This document shows, one piece after another, positions 31,974-38,251 of a DNA stretch of 38,251 nucleotides. The notes below the pieces were generated by a model. It saw only the letters and a program-made list of their open reading frames with translations. It was not told the origin of the DNA and did no database searches. This DNA comes from CAG-1138 sp964495385 (GTDB lineage Bacteria; Bacillota; Clostridia; Christensenellales; CAG-917), in NCBI GenBank assembly GCA_964495385.1, contig CAZBVO010000014.1, forward strand, positions 1-38,251. Direction: 5' to 3'. Positions within the stretch are counted from its first letter, which is position 1. The number at the start of each line of letters is the position of its first letter. The translations under genes and the position numbers were made by a program.

Positions 31974-32324
31974 ATGTCATTAAACACGTCCAACATTTAC
32001 GGTAAAATAACAATCTCCGACGAAGCAGTCGCAACGGTGGCATCGCATGCCGCAAGCGAGTGCTATGGTGTCGTTGAGCTTGTAAGCCGCAAATTGACGG
32101 ACAATATATCGCGGCTTTTCAACAAACAAAACAGCGGTCAGGGTATAAGGGTTCTGACCGAAGACAACATGATTTTTATCGACATATTCGTCGTTTTGAA
32201 ACTCGGGGTGTCGGTTGAAGCCGTTTCGGAGTCGCTTAAAAGCACGGTTAAATACTCGGTTGAATCCTTTACGGGTATGCGTGTCAAGAACGTTAACGTC
32301 AACGTTGTCGGCTTGCGAGTTTAA
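31974..32324 (+). CDS. Asp23/Gls24 family envelope stress protein (YloU)
   Basis: A 116-residue DUF322 protein. Asp23-type proteins associate with the membrane envelope and respond to cell-wall stress; the YloU branch next to fakA is often essential or growth-promoting, but its function is not settled. The N-terminal NIYGKITISDEAVATVASHAA and the central IDIFVVLKLGVSVEAVSESL are diagnostic. There is no membrane segment of its own. AAAGGAAA precedes the ATG, and fakA follows 24 nt after its stop. Confidence 0.92.
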   Translation: MSLNTSNIYGKITISDEAVATVASHAASECYGVVELVSRKLTDNISRLFNKQNSGQGIRVLTEDNMIFIDIFVVLKLGVSVEAVSESLKSTVKYSVESFTGMRVKNVNVNVVGLRV

Positions 32325-32348
32325 AATTCTGGGGTTAAAAAGGGTAAT

Positions 32349-33992
32349 ATGTGTAAATTGGACGGAGCAAAATTTGCGTCAATGGTTCGCGGCGGCGCAA
32401 GATGTTTGGAAATAAATAAAAAAACCGTTAACATGCTTAACGTGTTCCCCGTGCCGGACGGCGATACGGGAACCAATATGTTTTACACGGTTTCAACTGC
32501 GGTAAACGAAATAGACACCGTAACTTCGGGGGATATTTCGGAAATTGCGGCGGCTTATTCGAAGGGTGCGCTTAAAGGCGCAAGAGGCAACAGCGGCGTA
32601 ATCTTGTCGCAAATTTTGAAAGGCATTGCCGGTTCCGCAAAAGACAAAACCGAAATTTCGGCAAAAGACTTTGCGCAAGGTATGAAAGTCGGCACCGAAA
32701 TCGCATACAGCGCGGTTACCAAACCTAAAGAGGGCACCATTTTGACGGTGTTTAGGTTGATGACCGAAAAAGCTTTGGAAATAACCTCCAAACGCAGGAA
32801 GGAAATAACTTTTGAGGACTTTTTTACGCAGGTCATAGCTGCCGGTGAAGATATTTTAAACAAAACGCCGGACATGCTTCCCGTTTTGAAAAAGGCAGGA
32901 GTTGTCGACGCGGGCGGAAAGGGCTTGCTTTGCATCTTCCAAGGGTATTACAACGCCATAGCGGGCATCGAAATGCCGGACGTTGAGGACGACGGCGACG
33001 ATAAACCGAGCTTGGATGCCTTTGAAAGGATGGTCGAGGACGATCCGGAGGAAATTCACTTCGGCTATTGCACCGAATATTTCGTAACAAACCTCAAAAA
33101 GAAGGTTACGTTGTCGGATATCGACAAACTTCGCGACTACCTTTGCACCATCGGCGACTGCGTTTTGGTCATCGGCGATTTGCAATTGGTTAAAGTTCAC
33201 GTTCACACCAACAACCCGGACAGGGCTTTGAACGCAGCCCTCAAATTGGGCGAGTTGGATCGCATCAAAATAGAGAATATGATGGAACAAAACCGTCAGC
33301 TTCTCAAAAAACGCGAAGAGGAAAAGAAAAACGTCAAGCCTTTGGGCATGGTCAGCGTTTGCGCAGGCGAAGGCATGGCGGCTATATTTAAGGATTTGGG
33401 CGTCGACTATATCGTCGAGGGCGGCCAGACCATGAACCCGAGCGTTTACGACATTCTTACCGCCATAAACAAGGTGAATGCCGAAAGCGTCATAGTTTTC
33501 CCGAACAACAAAAACATCATTCTTGCGGTGGAGCAGGCTCGCGACCTTGCCGAAAAGAAGGTTTATATGGTGCCTACCGTAAACTGCCCGCAAGGTATTT
33601 CGTCGATTGTGGCTTTCAATCCTGAGGCCTCGGCGGAAGAAAACGTGGAAATGATGACGGAAGCTATGCAAAACGTGCGTTGCGGTCAGATTACGCATGC
33701 CGTTCGCAACACCAAAATCAACGGATTCAGCCTTAAAGAGGGCGACATCATCGGTTTGGACGACAAAAAGGTGGTTGCAAAAGGCGTCAGCGTCGAGGAA
33801 ACCGTTCAAAAAACCATCGAAAAACTTGTGGACGACGAGATTTCCAGCATAAACCTTTACTATGGCGAAGACGTGACGGAAGAGGATGCCGAAGCGCTTG
33901 TAGAAAAACTGTCGGAAGTTTTTGAGGATCAGGACGTTGCCGCATATCCGGGCGGCCAACCGCACTACTACTATCTCATTTCGTTGGAATAA
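32349..33992 (+). CDS. fakA: Fatty acid kinase catalytic subunit FakA (DAK1/DegV-like)
   Basis: FakA phosphorylates exogenous fatty acids carried by FakB (DegV) proteins so that they can enter phospholipid synthesis. The N-terminal DhaL-type kinase domain shows the Mg-ATP site NVFPVPDGDTGTNM and GARGNSGVILSQIL. The middle and C-terminal domains (KVHVHTNNPDRALNAALKLGEL; PNNKNIILA) follow the YloV pattern. 547 residues is normal. The start ATG 32349 has AGGG close upstream. No fakB is in the window. It ends 2 nt before recG. Confidence 0.94.
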   Translation: MCKLDGAKFASMVRGGARCLEINKKTVNMLNVFPVPDGDTGTNMFYTVSTAVNEIDTVTSGDISEIAAAYSKGALKGARGNSGVILSQILKGIAGSAKDKTEISAKDFAQGMKVGTEIAYSAVTKPKEGTILTVFRLMTEKALEITSKRRKEITFEDFFTQVIAAGEDILNKTPDMLPVLKKAGVVDAGGKGLLCIFQGYYNAIAGIEMPDVEDDGDDKPSLDAFERMVEDDPEEIHFGYCTEYFVTNLKKKVTLSDIDKLRDYLCTIGDCVLVIGDLQLVKVHVHTNNPDRALNAALKLGELDRIKIENMMEQNRQLLKKREEEKKNVKPLGMVSVCAGEGMAAIFKDLGVDYIVEGGQTMNPSVYDILTAINKVNAESVIVFPNNKNIILAVEQARDLAEKKVYMVPTVNCPQGISSIVAFNPEASAEENVEMMTEAMQNVRCGQITHAVRNTKINGFSLKEGDIIGLDDKKVVAKGVSVEETVQKTIEKLVDDEISSINLYYGEDVTEEDAEALVEKLSEVFEDQDVAAYPGGQPHYYYLISLE

Positions 33993-33994
33993 AT

Positions 33995-36049
33995 ATGCTT
34001 TTAGAAGATGTGAAAGGGGTGGGCAAAGCCTCCCTGCAAAAACTGAATAAACTCGGCATCTTCACCACTGACGACCTTATCGGCTATTTGCCGAAAAGCT
34101 ACATCGATCTTACTAAGCCCGTCTCGGTATCGGATGCCGAGGACGGGCATTTTTGTTTGCTTAACCTCAAAATTTTGAAGGTTACGGGCGTTGCGAAAGT
34201 TAGGGGCATGAGCTTTTTTAAAGCGTATGCCGAATGCTTGACGCCTACGTCGGGCAAGGCCGGCGTTTGGGACAAGCGCACCGTCGACAAAATCGTCATA
34301 ACTTGGTTCAACCAGCCTTACCAGAGGGGAAACGTGAAGGTAGGCGACGAGTACTTCTTTTTCGGAAAAATCCGTTTTGACGGCAAAAAGGCGGAGCTTG
34401 CAAATCCGCAGTTCGAACGTGCCGACAGCCGCAAAAATTTGGTTGGAATTATGCCCGTTTACAAAACACGAGGCAGCATTCCGCAGTCGACTTTCAGGAA
34501 CATGATAGGAAACGCCCTAAAAAGTTCCGAGCCGTTCAGCATAATTTCGGACAGCGTTTTAAAACAGTTCGGCTTGTCCGACGTAAAGAGCGCATATATG
34601 GGGGCGCATTTCCCGACAAGTGTTGCCGAGGGGGTTTCGTCGCAACGTCGCTTGCAAATTGAAGATACCGTAAATTTGATAATTTCATACCGAATTTTGC
34701 AAAAAAACGGCGCAAACAAGCGATTTTTTACATACAATTTGTCATCTTCGGTGGCAAATGAATTTGTCTCAAAACTTCCGTTCGAGCTGACGTTCAGTCA
34801 GAAAAAAGCACTTGGAGACATCTTTTCCGACCTCGGTTCGAAGGATTATATGAACAGAATTTTGATGGGCGACGTCGGGAGCGGAAAAACCGTTGTCGCA
34901 TTTGCCGCGGCGTTTTATGCAATAAAGTGCGGCTATCAGGTTGCGTTTATGGCGCCTACCGAAATTTTGGCTTTGCAACACTTAGAGACGGCAAAAAGGA
35001 TGCTTGCCCCTGTCGGCGTGCGAATCGGTTACCTGTCGGGAAGCACTTCCGCATCCGACAAAAAACAGGTTTTGGCCCGGCTTAAAAACGGGACTTGCGA
35101 CTTTGTCGTAGGCACTCACGCTTTGATACAAAAATCAGTCGTTTTCGACAATTTGGGCTTTGTCGTCATCGACGAACAGCACAAGTTCGGCGTCAGGCAG
35201 AAGGCCGAGCTTGCCGAGCGTGCCAAAACCGCCGACGTGCTTACTTTGTCGGCGACGCCTATCCCTCGCGCGATGGCTTTGATTTTGTACGAAGATTTGA
35301 AGCAGAGCACCATTTATAAGCGCAGATCGCAATCGAACGTAAAAACTTCGTTGGTTCCAGACGACAAACTTAAAGACATGTACCGTTATCTCAAAACCGA
35401 AGCCGAAAAGGGCAACAGGTCGTTTGTTGTTTGCCCGAGGATAGTGGACGGCGAAGGTATGGATTTGTATTCGGCCGAGAACTTGTTCGACGAACTTAAA
35501 AACGGCCAACTTAAAGGTGTAAGGCTTGGGCTTTTGCACGGAAAAATGTCGGCAAAAGCAAAAGATGAGGCGATGCAAAGTTTTGCACGGGGTGACACCG
35601 ACGTGCTTGTGTCGACCACGGTTGTGGAAGTTGGCATCGACGTTCCGGAAGCCACAAACATGGTTGTGTTGGACAGCGACCGCTTCGGACTGGCGACTTT
35701 GCATCAGTTGCGTGGCCGTGTAGGCAGAGGGGAGAAGCAAGGTTACTGCTTTTTGCATTCCAAATCGCCCGACGAAAACGAGCGTTTGCAGGTTTTGAGG
35801 GACAACGACGACGGATTCAGAATTGCCGAAATCGATTTCGACATGCGTGGCGGAGGAGATTTTTTGGGCACTCGCCAATGCGGAGACACCTTTGATTCCC
35901 GTTACGCCGTGCGCATAGACGTCGACGTCATAAAAACAAGCAAAAAAGTGGCCGAAGCGGTATACGACGACGATTTTACCATGCAAAATATCGACAAAAT
36001 GGACCTTTCGGCATATTATGAAATTATAAAGGACGTGGGCCGCTTTTAA
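33995..36049 (+). CDS. recG: ATP-dependent DNA helicase RecG
   Basis: Superfamily 2 helicase that reverses stalled forks and processes branched DNA. It has the N-terminal wedge domain (DVKGVGKASLQKLNKLGI), Walker A GDVGSGKT at 292-299, the DEQH box VIDEQHKFGVRQK, TLSATPIPRAMAL, and QLRGRVGRGEKQGYC. The C-terminal TRG-like segment (DFDMRGGGDFLGTRQCG) is also seen. 684 residues is normal. fakA-recG adjacency is usual in Firmicutes, although sdaAB/sdaAA, which lie between them in Bacillus, are absent here. Confidence 0.96.
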   Translation: MLLEDVKGVGKASLQKLNKLGIFTTDDLIGYLPKSYIDLTKPVSVSDAEDGHFCLLNLKILKVTGVAKVRGMSFFKAYAECLTPTSGKAGVWDKRTVDKIVITWFNQPYQRGNVKVGDEYFFFGKIRFDGKKAELANPQFERADSRKNLVGIMPVYKTRGSIPQSTFRNMIGNALKSSEPFSIISDSVLKQFGLSDVKSAYMGAHFPTSVAEGVSSQRRLQIEDTVNLIISYRILQKNGANKRFFTYNLSSSVANEFVSKLPFELTFSQKKALGDIFSDLGSKDYMNRILMGDVGSGKTVVAFAAAFYAIKCGYQVAFMAPTEILALQHLETAKRMLAPVGVRIGYLSGSTSASDKKQVLARLKNGTCDFVVGTHALIQKSVVFDNLGFVVIDEQHKFGVRQKAELAERAKTADVLTLSATPIPRAMALILYEDLKQSTIYKRRSQSNVKTSLVPDDKLKDMYRYLKTEAEKGNRSFVVCPRIVDGEGMDLYSAENLFDELKNGQLKGVRLGLLHGKMSAKAKDEAMQSFARGDTDVLVSTTVVEVGIDVPEATNMVVLDSDRFGLATLHQLRGRVGRGEKQGYCFLHSKSPDENERLQVLRDNDDGFRIAEIDFDMRGGGDFLGTRQCGDTFDSRYAVRIDVDVIKTSKKVAEAVYDDDFTMQNIDKMDLSAYYEIIKDVGRF

Positions 36050-36087
36050 ATTTTTAAGTTTTTTACGGAAAAACAGGTCAAAATCCC

Positions 36088-36116
36088 TTGCATAATCAAA
36101 AATTATTTGCTATCAT
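36088..36116 (+). promoter_or_regulatory. Promoter of the tRNA-Gly/tRNA-Cys unit
   Basis: TTGCAT (36088-36093), 17 bp, TATCAT (36111-36116) with TGC immediately before the -10. The start of transcription would be near 36123, leaving about 48 nt of leader before the first tRNA. Confidence 0.6.
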
Positions 36117-36170
36117 AATAGAGCAAATTCGATGAACAATCGGTTTGCGGAAGAAATCGGTTTAATGTGT

Positions 36171-36245
36171 GCGGGAGTGATTCAGTGGTAGAATGCCACC
36201 TTGCCAAGGTGGAAGTCGCGGGTCCGAATCCCGTCTCCCGCTCCA
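36171..36245 (+). tRNA. tRNA-Gly(GCC)
   Basis: A complete cloverleaf: acceptor GCGGGAG/CTCCCGC, discriminator T, encoded CCA, anticodon stem CCACC/GGTGG around the loop TTGCCAA with anticodon GCC at 36203-36205, and T arm GCGGG-TCCGAAT-CCCGT. All pairs in the anticodon stem are Watson-Crick. Confidence 0.96.
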
Positions 36246-36270
36246 ATATTAAAACGGTTTCTTTTTTTAC

Positions 36271-36344
36271 GGCACCATAGCCAAGTGGTAAGGCGCGGGC
36301 CTGCAAAGCCTTGACCCCCAGTTCAAGTCTGGGTGGTGCCTCCA
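36271..36344 (+). tRNA. tRNA-Cys(GCA)
   Basis: Acceptor GGCACCA/TGGTGCC, discriminator T, encoded CCA, D arm GCC/GGC, anticodon loop CTGCAAA (anticodon GCA), T arm CCCAG-TTCAAGT-CTGGG. The outermost anticodon-stem pair reads C27-T43, a mismatch, and the next is a G-T pair, so the stem is weaker than usual. U73 discriminator is the expected identity element for CysRS. It lies 25 nt after tRNA-Gly. Confidence 0.94.
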
Positions 36345-36381
36345 AAAAGACGCGAGATTTTCGATCTCGCGTCTTTTTTTT
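36345..36381 (+). terminator. Terminator of the tRNA unit
   Basis: AGACGCGAGAT - TTTCG - ATCTCGCGTCT, a perfect 11-bp stem with flanking A and T tracts, directly after the CCA of tRNA-Cys. Confidence 0.92.
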
Positions 36382-36433
36382 CGCCTTTAGGGCGGCAATT
36401 GTTTTATGTAGTTTGTTTGGCAACGGTTTAACT

Positions 36434-36465
36434 AAAAAAAACGCAGACAGGTCTGCGTTTTTTTA
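36434..36465. terminator. Bidirectional terminator between the tRNAs and the amidohydrolase
   Basis: ACGCAGAC (36441-36448) and GTCTGCGT (36451-36458) with a run of A before and T after. On the minus strand it follows the amidohydrolase stop by 10 nt. Confidence 0.85.
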
Positions 36466-36475
36466 TAATCGGTTG

Positions 36476-37756
36476 TTAAAGATATTTGTCGAGTTCTGTT
36501 TCGACGTAGTCGAACTTTTTGTTTTTAGGGTGTTTTATGAGGCGACCTCTGGCAACCACCATTTTAGGCGTGCGCAGAGCGGCAAGGTCGTCAAGAGGGT
36601 TTTGGTCGACAACGAGAAGGTCGGCGTCTTTTCCGATTTCGACAGAGCCGGTAACGCCCGAAATGCCTGCGATTTCGGCGTTGGTGGCTGTTGCGGTTTT
36701 TAGGGCAAAGGCGTTGTCCACGCCGAGGTATTTTTTGAAGTAGCACAGTTCGCGCCAGAAGTCGTAGTGCGTCACAAACGGGCAAGCGGTGTCGGTGCCG
36801 ATGCCGACGGTAATGCCGTTTTCGAGGCATTTTTTGGCGCAGTTAAGCATGCCGTCAAAAACGATTTTTCCGTTGAGTTTGTGAAGTTCGGTTCCGCCCG
36901 ACTTGGTCAGGTCGAACATGCACAGCGGAATGACCGGAGATATGGTCAAAACGTGAGCGGAATTGTTGTTTTTAAACAGTTCGATGTCCTCGTCGTCGAT
37001 TGCGGCACCGTGTTCGATGGTGTCGACTCCGCCTTTAAGGGCAACTTTAACGCCCATAGGGCTTTCGACGTGAGCGGCAACTTTGAAGCCGAGTTTGTGA
37101 GCTTCGTCGGCGCAAGCCTCAACTATTTCGGGAGCCATGCGCAAAACGCCCGGTTCGCCCTCTTTTTCGGCATCCAAAACGCCGCCGGTTATCATCAATT
37201 TGATAAGATTAGGCTTGGTCTCGGCAATTTTGCGGACGTAAGCACGCCCGTCTTCGGGATCTTTTGCCTCGTAGGCCAAAAGACCTGCCATGTGACCGCC
37301 TTTGACGGATACGGCCATGTTGCTTGCTACGACTCGAGGGAGAAGTTTGCCTTTTTCGGCATTGTCGCGGATGCGACTGTCGATGTCGTCAAGTCCGCCC
37401 ACCGTGCGGATCGTGGTTACGCCGGCCATAAGGTCGACCTTTGCGTACGATGCGCACATTTTGTAGACGATATATTTGGTCAAAGGATTGCCCATAAGTT
37501 TGAGCACGGTTTCTTTATTTTGTTTTTTGGTGTCGTTAGGCATACCCGAGCCCGGCAGGTGAACGTGCAGATTTATAAGCCCCGGCAAAAGATATTTGCC
37601 TTTCAAATCGACAATTTTCAAGCCGTCTGCGGCAGAGCGGTTGGTGGTTATATCGGTTATTTTGCCGCCTCTTACCACAACGCATGCGTTTTTAAGCACG
37701 TCGTTTGCGGCATTGCAGGTGATTACGTTTGCGCCGACAAATGCAAAATCTTTCAT
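36476..37756 (-). CDS. Metal-dependent amidohydrolase (imidazolonepropionase-like / prolidase-like)
   Basis: A 426-residue amidohydrolase-superfamily enzyme. The metal-site residues are all present: H64-x-H66 in INLHVHLPG, the carboxylated lysine K186 in NLIKLMITGG, H229 in AAHVES, H249 in DTIEHGAAID, and D322 in GIGTDTACPF. A short N-terminal beta-sandwich carries the start (FVGANVITCNAAN), and the C-terminal strand returns to it (GSVEIGKDADLLVVDQNPLDD). Members of this group hydrolyse cyclic amides or Xaa-Pro-type dipeptides; the substrate cannot be told from sequence. No hut genes are near, so histidine degradation is not indicated. No signal peptide. AAGAGGT precedes the ATG on the minus strand. 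Confidence 0.9.
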   Translation of the reverse strand: MKDFAFVGANVITCNAANDVLKNACVVVRGGKITDITTNRSAADGLKIVDLKGKYLLPGLINLHVHLPGSGMPNDTKKQNKETVLKLMGNPLTKYIVYKMCASYAKVDLMAGVTTIRTVGGLDDIDSRIRDNAEKGKLLPRVVASNMAVSVKGGHMAGLLAYEAKDPEDGRAYVRKIAETKPNLIKLMITGGVLDAEKEGEPGVLRMAPEIVEACADEAHKLGFKVAAHVESPMGVKVALKGGVDTIEHGAAIDDEDIELFKNNNSAHVLTISPVIPLCMFDLTKSGGTELHKLNGKIVFDGMLNCAKKCLENGITVGIGTDTACPFVTHYDFWRELCYFKKYLGVDNAFALKTATATNAEIAGISGVTGSVEIGKDADLLVVDQNPLDDLAALRTPKMVVARGRLIKHPKNKKFDYVETELDKYL

Positions 37757-37789
37757 ATTGACCTCTTAAATTTTATTTTTATTTTTTCT

Positions 37790-37818
37790 ATTATAACGCC
37801 GCTTGCCGCCATTTGCAA
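37790..37818 (-). promoter_or_regulatory. Promoter of the amidohydrolase gene
   Basis: On the minus strand TTGCAA (37818-37813), 17 bp, TATAAT (37795-37790), a near-consensus sigma-A promoter. The start of transcription is about 27 nt before the ATG. Confidence 0.7.
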
Positions 37819-37866
37819 CCGTCTAAGAGTTAAAAATCAATATTAGTCGGTTTAATCAAAAAAGTG

Positions 37867-37895
37867 TTGCGTTTTGCCAAATTGTGTTATATACT
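37867..37895 (+). promoter_or_regulatory. Promoter of the structured RNA
   Basis: TTGCGT (37867-37872), 17 bp, TATACT (37890-37895). The expected first transcribed base, about 37902, coincides with the first base of the RNA's closing stem, which strengthens both calls. Confidence 0.6.
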
Positions 37896-37901
37896 TAAAG
37901 T

Positions 37902-38109
37902 GCCAAACGAACTTAATAGCGGTCGGAGATAAAGAGCGTTTCTTTTTAAGGGATAGTTTTATCTTTTTTTGCATTCAAACTTTTGAATTTGGTAAAAATG
38001 CAAATTCCTCGGTTTGAATGTGGAAACGCTTTTAGGTCCGATTAGGTTTGTTTGGCGACAATCGGAGTTTGCGTTTTTCGTGCGCTTGCTTCGGTGGGCG
38101 CATTTTTTA
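37902..38109 (+). ncRNA. Unassigned structured RNA of about 205 nt
   Basis: A nested set of helices is readable by eye. P1: 37902-37912 with 38046-38056 (11 bp, GCCAAACGAAC/GTTTGTTTGGC). P2: 37921-37927 with 38037-38043 (GGTCGGA/TCCGATT, two G-U). P3: 37932-37942 with 38023-38033 (AAGAGCGTTTC/GAAACGCTTTT). P4: 37971-37980 with 38012-38021 (GCATTCAAAC/GTTTGAATGT). P5: 37985-37991 with 38001-38007. A small GATA/TATC side hairpin sits in the long 5' strand between P3 and P4. The 3' arm of P2 (TCCGATT) can instead pair perfectly with AATCGGA at 38060-38066, which would open P1 and P2. A sigma-A promoter precedes and a UUCG terminator follows. It has none of the signatures I know for tmRNA, RNase P, SRP RNA or T-box. 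A 6S-type RNA is possible but the central loop is one-sided. No plausible protein is encoded. Confidence 0.6.
38081..38109 (+). terminator. Intrinsic terminator of the structured RNA
   Basis: TGCGCTTGC - TTCG - GTGGGCGCA, nine pairs including three G-U, closed by a UUCG-type tetraloop and followed by six T. Confidence 0.85.
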
Positions 38110-38130
38110 TTTAAAAAATTTTTTGAATAG

Positions 38131-38238
38131 ATTTATTGGTGCTTGCAATATTGCGAAAACGTCGAGCTTGTTTGGCCGACCGAAACAAGAGAAAAGCTCA
38201 AAAAGTTTGTTGATATACTCATCCAAAAATACAAATAA
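38131..38238 (+). pseudogene. Probable C-terminal remnant of a WYL-domain regulator
   Basis: A frame of 35 codons from just after a TAG (38128-38130) to TAA (38236-38238), without a start codon or ribosome site. It reads IYWCLQYCENVELVWP, then TETREKLKKFVDILIQKYK. This resembles the end of WYL-domain transcription factors, where WALQYG, VEVLEP and LRE..K..L...Y are typical. Nothing of the HTH or the rest of the WYL domain is found upstream, where the structured RNA and its terminator lie instead. I read it as a relic left by deletion or by insertion of the RNA locus. It is short, so chance similarity remains possible. Confidence 0.45.
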
Positions 38239-38251
38239 CGCACCATCCCGT

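Noticed and set aside
36767..37846. A 359-codon + strand frame opposite the amidohydrolase
   Set aside because: The minus-strand frame carries the full metal-site set, a ribosome site and a promoter; the + strand frame has no recognisable motif.
37902..38109. Retron-type msr-msd RNA
   Set aside because: The closing inverted repeat and a TAGC after it recall a retron, but a terminator follows at once and no reverse transcriptase sequence is seen in the remaining 140 bases.

Overview
The window looks like a chromosomal housekeeping segment from a spore-forming Firmicute, most likely an uncultivated gut-type Clostridia. This rests on gene order that follows the Bacillus/Clostridium chromosome (dprA-topA-trmFO-hslVU; yicC-remA-gmk-rpoZ-coaBC-priA-def-fmt-rsmB-rlmN-rsgA-rpe-spoVM-rpmB-asp23-fakA-recG), on a 27-codon spoVM gene, on the cysteine-rich insertion in HisS, and on strong AGGAGG-type ribosome sites with TTGCAA/TTGACA - 17 bp - TATAAT/TAAAAT promoters. 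There is no phage, IS element or CRISPR array in the window.

Layout. (1) 129-11566: one long + strand run from a sigma-A-type promoter, comM-dprA-topA-trmFO-hslV-hslU-hisS-aspS-trxA, closed by a bidirectional terminator. Genes are tightly packed, often coupled by 4-nt overlaps. It joins DNA uptake/recombination, DNA topology, tRNA modification, the HslVU protease and two aminoacyl-tRNA synthetases. (2) 11569-15473: an accessory stretch of small orphan genes, an AprX-like intracellular subtilisin with a small upstream partner gene, and a divergent cysteine desulfurase / DUF3343 pair (probable sulfur or selenium handling). (3) 15483-19755: pcrA-ligA repair operon with its own promoter and terminator. 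(4) 19798-31477: a second long + strand run that starts with a HypE-like AIR-synthase protein and continues through yicC, remA, gmk, rpoZ, coaBC, priA, def, fmt, rsmB, rlmN, rsgA and rpe to spoVM, whose stop codon sits in the loop of a terminator. The prpC-prkC pair and thiN, usually found here, are absent. (5) 31531-36049: rpmB (minus strand) diverges from asp23-fakA-recG. (6) 36088-36381: tRNA-Gly(GCC) and tRNA-Cys(GCA) under one promoter. (7) 36434-38251: a minus-strand amidohydrolase, then about 500 bases without an intact gene. This last stretch holds an apparently unassigned structured RNA (37902-38109) with promoter, nested helices, a mutually exclusive alternative helix and terminator, followed by what looks like the tail of a decayed WYL-domain regulator.

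The most interesting item is the structured RNA at the right edge. The accessory stretch 11569-15422, with several unrecognised small proteins around a cytoplasmic protease, is the next most likely place for undescribed biology. All functions are assigned by reading motifs and gene order; no database search was run.
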